Source: Bordetella genomosp. 2 (GTDB lineage Bacteria; Pseudomonadota; Gammaproteobacteria; Burkholderiales; Burkholderiaceae_B). Taken from it: DNA of 36,677 nucleotides. The notes beneath the pieces were generated by a model. It did not search any database. It had not been told where the DNA came from and saw only the letters and a list, made by a program, of their open reading frames with translations. The stretch lies in the NCBI RefSeq assembly GCF_002261345.1, contig NZ_NEVT01000005.1, forward strand, positions 1 through 36,677. The letters are read 5' to 3'. This document shows, piece after piece, positions 1 through 9,691 of this stretch (the first letter of the stretch is position 1; each line of letters starts with the position of its first letter). The translations under genes and the position numbers were made by a program.

Positions 1-1
1 T

Positions 2-1288
2 ACGGCGCCGGCCCCGGCGCCCGGGGCTGCGTCGCCGGCGGCCGCGCCGGCGCAGCGCCAGGCCCGCGCGCCCGCCGCCGCGCACGTGGACAAGGAGTCC
101 ACGTCGATCCGAGTAGGCGTGGAGAAAGTCGACCAGGTCATCAACCTGGTGGGCGAGCTGGTCATTACCCAGGCCATGCTGGCGCAAACCGCCTCGACGC
201 TCGACCCGGTGCTGCACGACCGCCTGCTCAACGGCATGGAGCAGCTCGAGCGCAACGCCCGCGACTTGCAGGAAGCGGTGATGTCCATCCGCATGATGCC
301 CATGGACTATGTATTCAGCCGTTTCCCGCGGCTGGTGCGCGACATCGCCGTCAAGATGGGCAAGCAGATCGAGCTGCAGACCTATGGCCGCGCCACCGAA
401 CTGGACAAGAGCCTGATCGAGCGGATCATCGATCCGTTGACTCACCTGGTGCGCAACAGCCTGGACCACGGCATCGAGACGCCCGAGAAGCGCATCGCGG
501 CCGGCAAGGATCCGGTCGGGCAGCTGATCCTGTCGGCCGAGCACAACGGCGGCAATATCGTCATCGAGATCAGCGACGACGGCGCCGGCCTGAACCGCGA
601 GAAGATCCTCAAGAAGGCCCAGGCCCAGGGCCTGTCGGTCAGCGAGAACACGCCGGACGACGAGCTCTGGCAGCTGATCTTCGCGCCGGGCTTCTCGACG
701 GCCGAGCAGGTCACCGATATTTCCGGGCGCGGCGTCGGCATGGACGTGGTGCGCCGCAATATCCAGGACATGGGCGGACACGTGCAGCTGTCCTGCGTGC
801 CGGGCGAAGGCACCACCACGCGCATCGTGCTGCCGCTGACACTGGCCATCCTGGACGGGATGTCGGTGCGGGTCGGCGCCGAGACATTCATCCTGCCGCT
901 CAACCACGTCACCGAATCGCTGCAGCCCAGCGCCGACCAGATGTATTCCGTGGCGGGCGACGAGCGCGTGATGCAGGTGCGCGGCGAGTATCTGCCGCTG
1001 GTGGAGCTGCACCGCGTGTTCGGCGTGCGGGATGCGCAGCCGGACCCGACCCAGGCCATCGCCGTCATCATGCAGGCCGAGGAACGCCGCTTTGCGCTGC
1101 TGGTGGATCACCTGGTCGGGCAGCACCAGGTGGTGGTCAAGAACCTGGAATCGAATTACCGCAAGGTGCCGGGCGTGTCGGCGGCCACGATCCTGGGCGA
1201 TGGCAGCGTCGCGCTGATCGTCGACGTGTTCGCGCTGGCGCGCGCCAACCGCGAGAAATGGGCGCAGCCCGAAGCCATCCTGAATTGA
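2..1288 (+). CDS. cheA: Chemotaxis histidine kinase CheA, C-terminal part (5' end outside window)
   Basis: The reading frame is open through the left edge, so this is the C-terminal part of CheA; the GTG at 86 is internal. The first ~28 residues are an Ala/Pro-rich linker. Next come the P3 dimerisation helices ([16 protein letters not shown]), the P4 ATP-binding domain with its N box ([14 protein letters not shown]), G1 (DDGAGL), F box (FAPGFST) and G2 ([13 protein letters not shown]), and a P5 CheW-like domain to the end. CheA autophosphorylates on a histidine in the P1 domain (not in the window) under receptor control and passes phosphate to CheY and CheB. cheW follows after 13 nt, so the two are surely co-transcribed. 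The visible part is intact. Confidence 0.97.
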   Translation, partial: TAPAPAPGAASPAAAPAQRQARAPAAAHVDKESTSIRVGVEKVDQVINLVGELVITQAMLAQTASTLDPVLHDRLLNGMEQLERNARDLQEAVMSIRMMPMDYVFSRFPRLVRDIAVKMGKQIELQTYGRATELDKSLIERIIDPLTHLVRNSLDHGIETPEKRIAAGKDPVGQLILSAEHNGGNIVIEISDDGAGLNREKILKKAQAQGLSVSENTPDDELWQLIFAPGFSTAEQVTDISGRGVGMDVVRRNIQDMGGHVQLSCVPGEGTTTRIVLPLTLAILDGMSVRVGAETFILPLNHVTESLQPSADQMYSVAGDERVMQVRGEYLPLVELHRVFGVRDAQPDPTQAIAVIMQAEERRFALLVDHLVGQHQVVVKNLESNYRKVPGVSAATILGDGSVALIVDVFALARANREKWAQPEAILN

Positions 1289-1301
1289 CGGAGAACCCCC
1301 C

Positions 1302-1802
1302 ATGGCAGCCAAACCGCAAACGCAGGCCGCGCGCGTCGAAGACGTCGGCAACGAATTCCTGGTGTTCACGCTTGGCGCCGAGGAATACGGGATCGACATC
1401 CTGAAAGTGCAGGAAATCCGCGGCTATGACGCCGCGGCGGTCACGCGCATTGCCAATGTGCCGCCGTTCATCAAGGGAGTCACCAACCTGCGCGGCATCA
1501 TCGTGCCGATCGTGGACCTGCGCATCAAGTTCAACCTGGGCAGCGTCGAATACAACGAGCAGACCGTGGTCATCATCCTGAACCTGGATCACCGGGTGGT
1601 GGGCATCGTGGTGGACGGGGTCTCGGACGTGCTGATGCTCAATGCCGGGCAGGTGCGCGCCGCGCCCGAGTTCGGCGCCACCCTGTCCACCGAGTACCTG
1701 ACCGGCCTGGGCACGGTCGACGACCGCATGCTGATCCTGGTGGATATCGAGAAATTGATGACCAGCGACGAAATGGCGCTGGTGGAGAAAGCGGCCTCGT
1801 GA
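1302..1802 (+). CDS. cheW: Chemotaxis coupling protein CheW
   Basis: A 166-residue protein formed by a single CheW domain, the usual length. It links CheA to the cytoplasmic tips of receptors in the polar array. Seen in the sequence: the N-terminal strand pattern [21 protein letters not shown], the conserved [15 protein letters not shown] core, and a C-terminal [10 protein letters not shown] strand. The ATG at 1302 follows a GGAG about 8 nt upstream. It sits between cheA and an MCP gene, the usual context. CheW is well conserved, so the call is secure. Confidence 0.97.
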   Translation: MAAKPQTQAARVEDVGNEFLVFTLGAEEYGIDILKVQEIRGYDAAAVTRIANVPPFIKGVTNLRGIIVPIVDLRIKFNLGSVEYNEQTVVIILNLDHRVVGIVVDGVSDVLMLNAGQVRAAPEFGATLSTEYLTGLGTVDDRMLILVDIEKLMTSDEMALVEKAAS

Positions 1803-1811
1803 GGCACGCGA

Positions 1812-1833
1812 GCCCGCGGCGCGAGGCGCGGGC
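1812..1833 (+). other. Inverted repeat in the cheW-mcp spacer
   Basis: The 60-nt spacer between cheW and the MCP gene contains GCCCGCG (1812-1818) and its exact complement CGCGGGC (1827-1833) around an 8-nt loop. No T-run follows, so it does not look like an intrinsic terminator. It could be a messenger structure between the two genes. In DNA this GC-rich a 7-bp stem may also be chance. Confidence 0.35.
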
Positions 1834-1862
1834 AGGGCAGTTCGACGACAGTCGGGGAGTTC

Positions 1863-3584
1863 ATGAAGATGCGCGGTTTCCTGGTCAATATGAAGATACG
1901 TTCCAGCCTGCTCGGCGTGCTGGGCTTCTTTTCGCTGCTGCTGGCCGTCGGGGCGGTGCTGGGGGTGTTCTCCCTGCGCGTGAGCAACGGCACGCTGGCC
2001 GATATTCGCCAGACCCAGGACATCGGCGACGCCTTGGCGCGCGTCATCAACAGCTACAAGGACACGGTCAATAACGTGGCGCGCACCGCCAATGCGCACT
2101 ATGGTGACATCGTGCGCAGCATCGGCCAGCCGGTGCCGCTGTCGCAGGGCCTGGGCTCCGAGGCGGCCGGCCTGCTGCAGCGGGCCAGCGCCTCGCTGAA
2201 CCGTGCCGACACCGAGTTCCAGTACTACAAGGGGCTGCCCCGGCCAGCGGGGGCGGAAGAGAGCCTGGCGGAGATCGACGCGGCCTATACGGCCCTGATG
2301 CAGCAGGGCGTGGCCCCGCTGCTGGATCTGCTCGGACGCGGCGACATGGCGGCCTACCACAAGCAGGCCCAGACCATGCACGATGCGTTCGAGGGGCGGC
2401 TGGCGCGGGCCGTGGAGGGCTTCGATTTCTGGCGCGCCAGCCAGCTGCAAGACGAATATGCGCAGGCCACCCTGCGCTACCAATGGGTCCTCGGCGCGGT
2501 GGCGGCCGGCGGCGGCGTTGCGGCGCTGCTGGTGTTCGGCACCTATCTGTTCCTGCGGCGGCGCGTGCTGATGCCGCTGCGCGAGGCGGGCCACCATTTC
2601 GACCGCATGGCGGCGGGCGACCTGACGGCGCGGGTGGAGGTGCGCAACAACAACGAGATCGGCCAGTTGATGGCGGCGCTCAAGCGCATGCAGGAGAACC
2701 TGGCGCGCACGGTGTCGCAGGTGCGGCGCGGGGTCGACGAGATCAACGTGGGCGCGCGCGAGATCTCGGCGGGCAACACGGACCTGAGCAGCCGCACCGA
2801 GCAGCAGGCGGCCTCGCTGGAAGAGACGGCGGCCTCGATGGAGGAGCTGGCCTCGACGGTCAAGCAGAACGCGGACAACGCGCGCCAGGCCAACCAGCTG
2901 GCGGCCAGCGCCTCGGACGTGGCCGAGCGCGGCGGCGCGGCGGTCTCGGAGGTGGTGAGCACGATGGAGGACATCTCGGCGAGCTCGCGCAAGATTTCCG
3001 AGATCGTGTCGGTGATCGACGGGATCGCGTTCCAGACCAACATCCTGGCGCTGAACGCGGCGGTGGAGGCGGCGCGGGCGGGCGAGCAGGGCAAGGGCTT
3101 CGCGGTGGTGGCCGGCGAGGTGCGTTCGCTGGCGCAGCGCAGCGCGCAGGCGGCCAAGGAGATCAAGGTGCTGATCGAGGACTCGGTGAGCAAGGTGGGC
3201 ACCGGTTCGCAGCAGGTCGAGCGCGCGGGCGCGACGATGCAGGAGATCGTGGCGTCGGTCAAGCGGGTGACGGACATCATGGGGGAGATCTCGGCGGCCT
3301 CGGAAGAGCAGTCGGGCGGGATCGACCAGGTGAACCGGGCGGTGTCGCAGATGGACGAGGTGACGCAGCAGAACGCGGCGCTGGTGGAAGAGGCGGCGGC
3401 TGCGGCGGGGTCGCTGCAGGAGCAGGCGCAGCGCCTGGCCGAGGCGGTGTCGGTGTTCAAGATCAATGCCGGCGAGGTCATCGAGGTGCCGGCGCGGCAA
3501 CTGGCCGGCCAGCAACCCCCTCGCGTGGGCGCGGCCGCCGGCCAGGACGTCCCGGACGCGGGCGCGCTGGCCTTGCAGCAATAG
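1863..3584 (+). CDS. Methyl-accepting chemotaxis protein (Tar/Tsr type), first copy
   Basis: A 573-residue transmembrane receptor. A membrane segment at ~14-36 and a second at ~206-230 bracket a periplasmic four-helix-bundle type sensor domain. A HAMP domain follows (~232-285), then the coiled-coil signalling domain with the hairpin tip around [20 protein letters not shown] (~385-404). Glutamine/glutamate-rich helices either side are the likely CheR/CheB sites. The C-terminus ends in a loose Ala/Pro tail and lacks the NWETF-type pentapeptide that tethers CheR in enteric Tar/Tsr. The ATG at 1863 has GGGAG just upstream. From residue 250 its DNA is identical to the MCP gene at 35172; only the sensor part differs. 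The ligand cannot be told from sequence. Confidence 0.95.
   Translation: MKMRGFLVNMKIRSSLLGVLGFFSLLLAVGAVLGVFSLRVSNGTLADIRQTQDIGDALARVINSYKDTVNNVARTANAHYGDIVRSIGQPVPLSQGLGSEAAGLLQRASASLNRADTEFQYYKGLPRPAGAEESLAEIDAAYTALMQQGVAPLLDLLGRGDMAAYHKQAQTMHDAFEGRLARAVEGFDFWRASQLQDEYAQATLRYQWVLGAVAAGGGVAALLVFGTYLFLRRRVLMPLREAGHHFDRMAAGDLTARVEVRNNNEIGQLMAALKRMQENLARTVSQVRRGVDEINVGAREISAGNTDLSSRTEQQAASLEETAASMEELASTVKQNADNARQANQLAASASDVAERGGAAVSEVVSTMEDISASSRKISEIVSVIDGIAFQTNILALNAAVEAARAGEQGKGFAVVAGEVRSLAQRSAQAAKEIKVLIEDSVSKVGTGSQQVERAGATMQEIVASVKRVTDIMGEISAASEEQSGGIDQVNRAVSQMDEVTQQNAALVEEAAAAAGSLQEQAQRLAEAVSVFKINAGEVIEVPARQLAGQQPPRVGAAAGQDVPDAGALALQQ
2610..3428 (+). repeat. Perfect long direct repeat, copy 1 (HAMP and signalling domain of MCP)
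   Basis: The 819 nt from 2610 appear identical, base for base, to 35859-36677, in the same orientation and reading frame (offset 33249 nt). I compared the two copies line by line and saw no difference. Identity begins abruptly within HAMP ([10 protein letters not shown]). The second copy is cut by the window edge, so the true repeat may be longer. Confidence 0.95.
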
Positions 3585-3591
3585 GGTGGCC

Positions 3592-4437
3592 GTGGCGACA
3601 TCCAGCACCGGCGCTTCGATCGCGGCCGAGCGGCAGTTCGAGTTCCGCGAGGCCGATTTTGCCCGGGTGCGCCGCATGATCCACGCGCGCGCCGGCATTT
3701 CGCTGGGCGAGCACAAGCGCGAGATGGTCTATAGCCGGCTCGCCCGCCGGCTGCGCGCGCTGGGACGCCACGACTTCGGCGGGTACCTGGATCACCTGGA
3801 AAGCCAGCCGGCCGCGCCGGAATGGCAGGACTTCGTCAATGCCCTGACGACCAACCTGACCGCCTTCTTCCGCGAGGCGCATCATTTCCCGGTGCTGGCC
3901 GACCTGGTGCGCGCGCGCCCCGGCCCGGTGGCGGTCTGGTGCTGCGCGGCCTCCAGCGGGGAAGAGCCATACTCCATCGCCATGACGCTGGCCGAGACCC
4001 TGGGATCGCGGGGCGCCTCGGCGTCGGTGCTGGCAACCGACATCGACACCCAGATGCTGGAACGGGCGCGCGCCGGCATCTACGCCGAAGAGCGCGTCGC
4101 CCGCATGGACCCGCAGCGGCTCAAGCGCTTCTTCCTGCGCGGACGCGGCGCGCACGCCGGCCAGGTGCGGGTGCGGCCGGAACTGGCGGAGATGGTGCGG
4201 TTCGAGCCGCTGAACCTGCTGGCGCCGGTCTGGCCGATCAGCAGCCGGTTTGACGCGATTTTTTGCCGTAACGTGATGATTTACTTCGACAAGCCCACCC
4301 AGGCGGGAATCCTGAAGCGCTTCGTGCCGCTGCTGAAGCAGGGCGGCTTGCTGTTCGCCGGGCATTCCGAGAATTTCACCTACATCAGCCGGGATTTCCG
4401 CCTGCGCGGGCAGACCGTCTACGAGTGTCTTGCCTAG
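3592..4437 (+). CDS. cheR: Chemotaxis protein methyltransferase CheR
   Basis: About 281 residues. Transfers methyl groups from S-adenosylmethionine to glutamates on receptors, raising kinase activity during adaptation. The N-terminal helical domain (FEFREADFARVRRMIHARAG) is followed by the conserved NLTAFFRE stretch, a Rossmann methyltransferase fold with the SAM loop CCAASSGEEPYSIA, the ATDIDTQML acidic strand, and FDAIFCRNVMIYFD. No ATG precedes the conserved N-terminus, so the start must be GTG: 3592 is preferred because AGGG lies 5 nt upstream, and 3586 is possible. It begins just after the MCP stop. cheB follows directly; the usual cheD is not between them. Confidence 0.95.
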   Translation: MATSSTGASIAAERQFEFREADFARVRRMIHARAGISLGEHKREMVYSRLARRLRALGRHDFGGYLDHLESQPAAPEWQDFVNALTTNLTAFFREAHHFPVLADLVRARPGPVAVWCCAASSGEEPYSIAMTLAETLGSRGASASVLATDIDTQMLERARAGIYAEERVARMDPQRLKRFFLRGRGAHAGQVRVRPELAEMVRFEPLNLLAPVWPISSRFDAIFCRNVMIYFDKPTQAGILKRFVPLLKQGGLLFAGHSENFTYISRDFRLRGQTVYECLA

Positions 4438-4446
4438 GCGGTGCAT

Positions 4447-5499
4447 ATGCGCAAGATACGAGTCCTGTGCGTCGACGATTCGGCGCTGGTGCGCGGGCTG
4501 ATGACGGAGATCATCAACAGCCACGCGGACATGGAGGTGGTCGCGGTGGCGCCCGATCCCCTGGTGGCGCGCGAGCTGATCAAGCAGCACAACCCCGACG
4601 TGCTGACGCTGGACGTGGAAATGCCTCGCATGGACGGGCTGGATTTCCTCGAGAAGCTGATGCGGCTGCGCCCCATGCCGGTGGTGATGGTGTCCTCGCT
4701 GACTGAACGCGGCGGCGAGACCACGCTGCGGGCGCTCGAATTGGGCGCCATCGATTTCGTGACCAAGCCCAAGCTGGGCATCCGCGACGGCCTGCTCGAG
4801 TATGCCGAACTGATCGCCGACAAGATCCGGGCCGCCGCGCGGGCGCGCCTGCGGCCGCCGGCCGCCGTCGCGCCCGCGCCGCCGCAGCGCCTGCAGCGGC
4901 CGTTCGCCAGTTCGGAAAAGCTGGTGATCGTCGGCGCTTCCACGGGCGGCACCGAGGCGATCCGCGAGGTGCTGTACCCGCTGCCGCCCGACAGCCCCGC
5001 GATCCTGGTCACCCAGCACATGCCCGCCGGCTTCACCCGGTCGTTTGCCCAGCGGCTGGACGCATTGTGCGCCGTGACCGTGCGCGAGGCGTCGCACGGC
5101 GAGCGGGTGCTGCCGGGCCATGTCTACCTGGCGCCCGGCGGCGAGACTCACATGAAGCTGGGACGCAGCGGCGCCAACTACATCATCGAGCTGGAGGCCA
5201 GCGAGCCGGTCAACCGGCACCGGCCCTCGGTGGATGTGCTGTTCCGATCCGCCGCCGAGGCCGCCGGCGCCAACGCCATCGGCGTGATCCTGACCGGCAT
5301 GGGCAAGGACGGCGCCGCGGGCCTGCTGGCCATGCGCCAGGCCGGGGCCCATACGCTGGCGCAGGACGAGGCCAGCTGCGTGGTGTTCGGCATGCCGCGC
5401 GAGGCCATCGCCGTCGGCGCCGCGGCGGAGATCGTGCCGCTGGCCGGCATGAGCGAACGCATCCTGGCGCGCCTGGGCGACCGCGCCAACCGTGTTTGA
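4447..5499 (+). CDS. cheB: Chemotaxis response regulator / protein-glutamate methylesterase CheB
   Basis: A 350-residue two-domain enzyme that removes receptor methyl groups and deamidates glutamines. The receiver domain has the acidic pair D10/D11 (CVDDSALVR) and the phosphorylated D56 ([12 protein letters not shown]). After a Pro/Ala linker (~135-153), the C-terminal esterase domain shows the triad: S165 in [10 protein letters not shown]191 in VTQHMPAGF and D288 in [10 protein letters not shown] chose the ATG at 4447 because AGGCGG ends 5 nt upstream; GTG at 4441 is a possible start two residues earlier. It starts 9 nt after cheR. All key residues are present. Confidence 0.96.
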   Translation: MRKIRVLCVDDSALVRGLMTEIINSHADMEVVAVAPDPLVARELIKQHNPDVLTLDVEMPRMDGLDFLEKLMRLRPMPVVMVSSLTERGGETTLRALELGAIDFVTKPKLGIRDGLLEYAELIADKIRAAARARLRPPAAVAPAPPQRLQRPFASSEKLVIVGASTGGTEAIREVLYPLPPDSPAILVTQHMPAGFTRSFAQRLDALCAVTVREASHGERVLPGHVYLAPGGETHMKLGRSGANYIIELEASEPVNRHRPSVDVLFRSAAEAAGANAIGVILTGMGKDGAAGLLAMRQAGAHTLAQDEASCVVFGMPREAIAVGAAAEIVPLAGMSERILARLGDRANRV

Positions 5500-5550
5500 G
5501 ACCCGGACGACATCGGCCGCGGGCGACCAAGATTATTTCCTGGAGTTGAG

Positions 5551-5940
5551 ATGACAGACAAGGGTATGAAGATTCTGGTGGTGGATGATTTCCCCACAAT
5601 GCGGCGCATCATCCGCAACCTGCTCAAAGAACTGGGCTTCGAGAACGTCGACGAGGCCGAGGACGGCGTCATCGGCCTGGAGAAGCTGCGCAACGGCGGT
5701 TTTCACTTCGTCGTGTCGGACTGGAACATGCCCAATCTGGACGGGCTGGAGATGCTCAAGCAGATCCGCGCGGACGAGGCGCTGAAGTCGCTGCCGGTGC
5801 TGATGGTGACGGCCGAGGCCAAGAAAGAGAACATCGTGGCGGCGGCCCAGGCCGGCGCCAACGGCTATGTGGTCAAGCCTTTCACCGCGGCGACGCTGGA
5901 AGAGAAGCTGACCAAGATCTTCGAGAAAATCGCCGGGTGA
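5551..5940 (+). CDS. cheY: Chemotaxis response regulator CheY
   Basis: A 129-residue single receiver domain. Phospho-CheY binds the flagellar switch and changes the direction of rotation. Phosphate-site residues are all present and numbered as in E. coli: D12/D13 ([10 protein letters not shown]), D57 ([11 protein letters not shown]), T87 ([10 protein letters not shown]) and K109 (YVVKPF). The ATG follows CTGGAGTTGAG, a clear ribosome binding site. The 51 nt before it hold no obvious promoter. cheZ starts 7 nt after its stop. Confidence 0.98.
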   Translation: MTDKGMKILVVDDFPTMRRIIRNLLKELGFENVDEAEDGVIGLEKLRNGGFHFVVSDWNMPNLDGLEMLKQIRADEALKSLPVLMVTAEAKKENIVAAAQAGANGYVVKPFTAATLEEKLTKIFEKIAG

Positions 5941-5947
5941 GGGCAGC

Positions 5948-6580
5948 ATGAGCGCAACGGATACCGGCGGCGGCGCCGACCCCTCTGACCTGATCCATCG
6001 CATTGCCTCGTTGACGCGCATGCTGCGCGACAGCATGCGCGAGCTCGGGCTGGACCAGGCCATCAAGGACGCGGCGCAGGCCATTCCCGACGCCCGCGAC
6101 CGGCTGCGCTACGTGGCGCAGATGACCGAGCAGGCGGCCAACCGGGTGCTGAACGCCACCGAGGCGGCCGGCCCGCTCCAGGACGGGCTGGCCCGCTCGG
6201 CCCGCGCGCTGGATGCGCGCTGGCAGCAATGGTTCGACCAGCCGCTCGAACTGCCCGAAGCCCGGGCGCTGGTCGCGGATACGCGCGCCTTCCTGGCCGA
6301 CGTCCCGGCGCAGACCCAGCAGACGCAGGCCAAGCTGATGGAAATCGTCATGGCCCAGGATTTCCAGGACCTGACCGGCCAGGTCATCATGCGGATGATG
6401 GACGTGGTCGGCGCGATCGAGCGGGAACTGCTGCAAGTGCTGCTCGACAACGTGCCGCAGGAACGCCGCGACGAGGCCCAGACGCTGCTCAACGGGCCCC
6501 AGGTCAGCCCGGCCGGCAAGCCCGACGTGGTGACCAGCCAGGACCAGGTCGACGACCTGCTGGCCAGCCTGGGGTTCTAG
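5948..6580 (+). CDS. cheZ: CheY-P phosphatase CheZ
   Basis: A 210-residue helical protein that dephosphorylates CheY-P. The active segment [16 protein letters not shown] carries D141 and the catalytic Q145 (D143 and Q147 in E. coli). The C-terminus, [13 protein letters not shown], is the conserved amphipathic peptide that docks on CheY. Length is typical. It is the last gene of the chemotaxis operon; the next gene is on the opposite strand, separated by a GC-rich hairpin. Confidence 0.96.
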   Translation: MSATDTGGGADPSDLIHRIASLTRMLRDSMRELGLDQAIKDAAQAIPDARDRLRYVAQMTEQAANRVLNATEAAGPLQDGLARSARALDARWQQWFDQPLELPEARALVADTRAFLADVPAQTQQTQAKLMEIVMAQDFQDLTGQVIMRMMDVVGAIERELLQVLLDNVPQERRDEAQTLLNGPQVSPAGKPDVVTSQDQVDDLLASLGF

Positions 6581-6606
6581 GGCGGCCGCGGCATGGCGCG
6601 GCCGCC
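6581..6606. terminator. GC-rich hairpin between convergent cheZ and porin genes
   Basis: GGCGGCCGCG (6581-6590) and its exact complement CGCGGCCGCC (6597-6606) form a perfect 10-bp stem with a 6-nt loop. It begins on the base after the cheZ stop and ends 12 nt before the porin stop. The position suits a two-way terminator, but neither side has a run of T, so it may only be a 3' messenger end stabiliser. Confidence 0.5.
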
Positions 6607-6618
6607 GCGGCCGGGCTG

Positions 6619-7704
6619 TCAGAACACATGGCGGATGCCGAACTGCACACCCTTGGTGGCGTCGCCGGCCAGCGGCCGGTTGCGCCAGTCGCTACTAGGC
6701 GCCTGGGCGGCGCCGATGGCGTACCGCAGGCCGTCGCCATTGTCGATCCAGGCGCCCGCGGCATACAGAGTGGTGCGCTTGGACAGGCGGTGCAGATACA
6801 TGATGCCGTAGTGATTGGCGTGCGACGCTCCGCCGAATTTGGCGGGATCGGTGTTGGCGTCGTCGGCCTTGACGTCGATATAGGTCCAGCCCAGGCTCAG
6901 CTGGTCGGCTGCCGTCAGGTCGAATGCGACGCTGAGGGAATAGAGGTCCTTGTCGATACTGCCATCGCTTTGCCGGTTCCGGAAGTATCCCAGGTAGACG
7001 GTGACGGGATCGAAGTCGTAGCTGCCGCCGATCGCCGTCTGGCGGTTCCTGGTGCCGTCGTACAGTTCGTCGCTGGCGCCCGGCAAGGTATTGTCCACAT
7101 GCGCGGCTAGAAAATAGTACGGCCCTTGCTGATACTCGAGCGCGGCCTACCATACTTGCCCCGCGCGACTGTGGCGGAAGCTGTCGCTCAGCGCGTAATG
7201 GGTTTCCAGGCGCCAGCCGCGCCAGCGCGGCGAGCTATAGCTGATGTCGTTGTTGTTGCGGAAATTGTAGCCCGACTGCGTGCCCAGGCCGGCGGCGAAC
7301 GTGCCGCCGTAGAACGCGGCGATCTTGCCCAACATGTTGAAGAAAACGCTGTTCTGTTTGCCGATACGGAACTCGCCCCAATCCTGGTTGGCGAAACCGA
7401 CCCAGGCCTGCCGTCCGAACATCTGTCCGGATACGGACGCGGTGCCGTTGTCGGTGTTGAATCCGCCTTCCAGGCGGAATATGGCCCGGGTGCCTCCGCC
7501 CAGGTCCTCGCCGCCCATCAGCCCGAACCGCGAGACCTGCAGCCCGCCGCTGTCCAAGGATTTCTCGGTGCGGCCGCTGCTGTTGATCGCTCCGACGTAT
7601 GAGTCCACCACGCCGTAGAGCGTGACGTTTTGCGCCGTGGCCGTGGCGGCGGCGCCGGCCAGGACGAGGCCCGCGCCCATGCGCCAGCATGTGCTTGTCT
7701 TCAC
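6619..7704 (-). pseudogene. Outer-membrane general porin, interrupted by one in-frame amber codon
   Basis: A Gram-negative trimeric porin of the Bordetella/Burkholderia type, 361 codons. A signal peptide (~residues 1-24, ending TATA) is followed by QNVTLYGVVDSYVG, the typical first beta-strand, then repeated aromatic-girdle strands. It ends FGIRHVF, with the terminal Phe expected for outer-membrane insertion. The GTG start at 7704 has AAGGGGA just upstream; the ATG at 7680 would shorten the signal. Codon 186 (7147-7149) is TAG, and the same frame continues as clear porin on both sides (DSFRHSRAGQVW, stop, AALEYQQGPYYF), so a single substitution explains the break. It lies 47 nt after the ABC ATPase gene. 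It is dead unless the stop is suppressed or is a sequencing error. Confidence 0.88.
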
Positions 7705-7751
7705 TGGTTTTCCCCTTCTGGTTTGAAATAGTGGGCCTGCGGCCATCCTGC

Positions 7752-8867
7752 CTAGCCGTGCGGCACGATATGTCCGTCGGCAATGTTCCAGGCGACGCGG
7801 TGGCGCGAGCCTTTGGTCAGGCCCCTGGCCGCGGCGCCCGGCACACGCACCCGCACGGGCAGGCCGCCGCTCGTTCCGCTGAGCAGGAGGCTGGCGCCGT
7901 AATCCACTATCCCCGTCAGCTCGAAATCGAGCACGTTGTCCTGTTCTGCCGCATCGGCGGCCCCGAGCAGGCGCAGCGATTCCGGGCGGACCATCATGAA
8001 GCACGCGGCGCCCTGCGCATGCTCCGATGCGGAGGGCGCGTGCAAGGTCCGGCCCAGCGCGTCGCAGGCGTACTCGCCGCGAGCGCCGTCCAGGCATCGC
8101 ACGCTGAAGAAGTTGCTTTCGCCAATAAAGCACCCGACGAAATGCGTGGCCGGCCGGGCATAGATATCCATCGGCGGCGCGAACTGTTCTACCCGCCCCG
8201 CGTTGAAGACGGCGATACGGTCCGACATGGTCATTGCTTCGGACTGGTCGTGCGTCACGAAAATACTGGTGATGCCGAATTCGGTGTGCAGCCGCTTGAT
8301 CTCGAGTTGCATCTGCTCGCGCAGGTTCTTGTCCAGGGCGCTCAGCGGTTCGTCCAGCAACAGGACTTCAGGCTCGAATACCAGCGCCCGCGCCAGGGCG
8401 ACGCGCTGCTGCTGGCCGCCGGACAACTGTTTGGGGAGCCTGTCCCGGTGCTGCCCCAGCCCGACCACGTCGAGCGCGCGCCGGGCGCGGGCCTCTGCCT
8501 CGGCGGCGGCGGCTTTGCGCATCCGCAACGGGAAGGCTACGTTCTCGATGGCGCTCATGTGCGGGAACAACGCATAGTTCTGGAACACCATGCCCATGTT
8601 GCGCTTGTGCGGCGGCACGCCGGTAAGCGGCGCGCCGCGCAGGCGGATCTCGCCGGACGTGGGCGTTTCGAAGCCCGCCACCATTGCAAGCGTGGACGTC
8701 TTGCCGGACCCGCTCGGGCCAAGGAAGGTCACGAACTCGCCCTGGCGCAGCGTCAGGCTGACGCCGTCCACGGCGTGTTGTCGGCCGTCATAAGTCTTGC
8801 GCAGCGCATCGATGTGCAGGTGGTCATCGGGGTCGCCATCGCGGCGGGAAACCGGGGTATTCAGCAT
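7752..8867 (-). CDS. ABC transporter ATP-binding protein, spermidine/putrescine (PotA) type
   Basis: A 371-residue ATPase that would energise the importer encoded just upstream. Visible motifs: Walker A GPSGSGKT (50-57), Q-loop FQNYALFP (Q96), signature LSGGQQQR (148-155), Walker B VLLLDEP (168-174), D-loop SALD, and H-loop H206 (VTHDQSEAM). After ~residue 235 comes a C-terminal TOBE-type domain (MMVRPESLRLL). The ATG at 8867 overlaps the permease stop by 7 nt (ATGCTGA), which points to translational coupling. The family handles polyamines but also other small cationic or amino-acid-like compounds, so the substrate is not fixed. Confidence 0.92.
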   Translation of the reverse strand: MLNTPVSRRDGDPDDHLHIDALRKTYDGRQHAVDGVSLTLRQGEFVTFLGPSGSGKTSTLAMVAGFETPTSGEIRLRGAPLTGVPPHKRNMGMVFQNYALFPHMSAIENVAFPLRMRKAAAAEAEARARRALDVVGLGQHRDRLPKQLSGGQQQRVALARALVFEPEVLLLDEPLSALDKNLREQMQLEIKRLHTEFGITSIFVTHDQSEAMTMSDRIAVFNAGRVEQFAPPMDIYARPATHFVGCFIGESNFFSVRCLDGARGEYACDALGRTLHAPSASEHAQGAACFMMVRPESLRLLGAADAAEQDNVLDFELTGIVDYGASLLLSGTSGGLPVRVRVPGAAARGLTKGSRHRVAWNIADGHIVPHG

Positions 8868-9691
8868 GAGTTCTCCAGACGGTCGCCAAGCACAGGCGAG
8901 GGTTGGGACGCCCGCGGCGCGGTTGCGGCCTGGCGGGCGCGGCGCACGAGGCGCGGGATCGTCAGCGCCAGGATCATGACTACGAGGATCAGGGTGGAGA
9001 CGACCGAAATCACCGGGTCGGCCTGCATGCGCAGGCTGTCGAACATCTGGCGCGGCAGGGTCGCGGCATCCCGCCCGGAGATGAACAGCGAGACCACTGC
9101 CTCGTCGAACGAGTGCACGAACGAAAACAGAGCGGCGGCGAGGAAGCCGGGTCGCAGCACTGGGAAAGTGACCAGGAAGAATGCCTGCAGCGGCGATGCG
9201 CCCAGGTTCTGGGCGGCCCGTTCGAGATTGCGGTCGAAGCCCTTGAGCGTCGCCGAGACAATCAGGTAGGCGACCGGCACGCTCAGGCAAGTGTGGGCCA
9301 GCACGACCCCGAGGCGGCTCTGGACCATCCCGAGTTCGCCGAAGTAGTAGTAATAACCCAGGGCCACCACGATGTGCGGTACGGTTAGCGGCAGGATGAG
9401 CAGAAGGTTCAGCGCGTTGCGGCCCTTGAAGCGCGCGCGGGTAAGCGCGAAGGTGGCCGGCACGACCAGGACCATGGTGAGGAGCGCCGTGCCCGCGCCG
9501 ATCAACAGGCTGTTTAGCGTGGGCAGCGTCCAGCGCGGGTCGCTGAAGTAGGCTTCGTAGTAGCCCAGCCAATAGCCCGGAGGCGGGAACTCGAAGGACT
9601 GCGAATGGCTGAACGACATGGGCACCACGATGAACATCGGGGCAGCCACGAAGGCGACGATCAATATCGATATCCAGCGCAGCGCTTTCAT
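8861..9691 (-). CDS. ABC transporter permease, PotC type
   Basis: A 276-residue inner-membrane protein with about six hydrophobic segments, the first at ~5-25 (WISILIVAFVAAPMFIVVPM). The cytoplasmic coupling loop is GFDRNLERAAQNLGASPLQA, the EAA motif that contacts the ATPase. The ATG at 9691 overlaps the stop of the first permease by 4 nt (ATGA), and its own stop overlaps the ATPase start. It pairs with that permease to form the channel. The last ~20 residues are a hydrophilic tail. Confidence 0.92.
   Translation of the reverse strand: MKALRWISILIVAFVAAPMFIVVPMSFSHSQSFEFPPPGYWLGYYEAYFSDPRWTLPTLNSLLIGAGTALLTMVLVVPATFALTRARFKGRNALNLLLILPLTVPHIVVALGYYYYFGELGMVQSRLGVVLAHTCLSVPVAYLIVSATLKGFDRNLERAAQNLGASPLQAFFLVTFPVLRPGFLAAALFSFVHSFDEAVVSLFISGRDAATLPRQMFDSLRMQADPVISVVSTLILVVMILALTIPRLVRRARQAATAPRASQPSPVLGDRLENSC

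Noticed and set aside
1137-3716. A very long minus-strand open frame (859 codons) across cheW and the MCP gene
   Set aside because: It lies entirely opposite well-supported genes, is His/Arg-rich in the way typical of antisense high-GC frames, and shows no domain. The same antisense frame reappears opposite the second MCP only because of the DNA repeat.
7705-8133. An N-terminal extension of the porin frame back to 8133
   Set aside because: This stretch overlaps the ABC ATPase gene in another frame and lacks porin features. The signal peptide and ribosome binding site mark the start at 7704.
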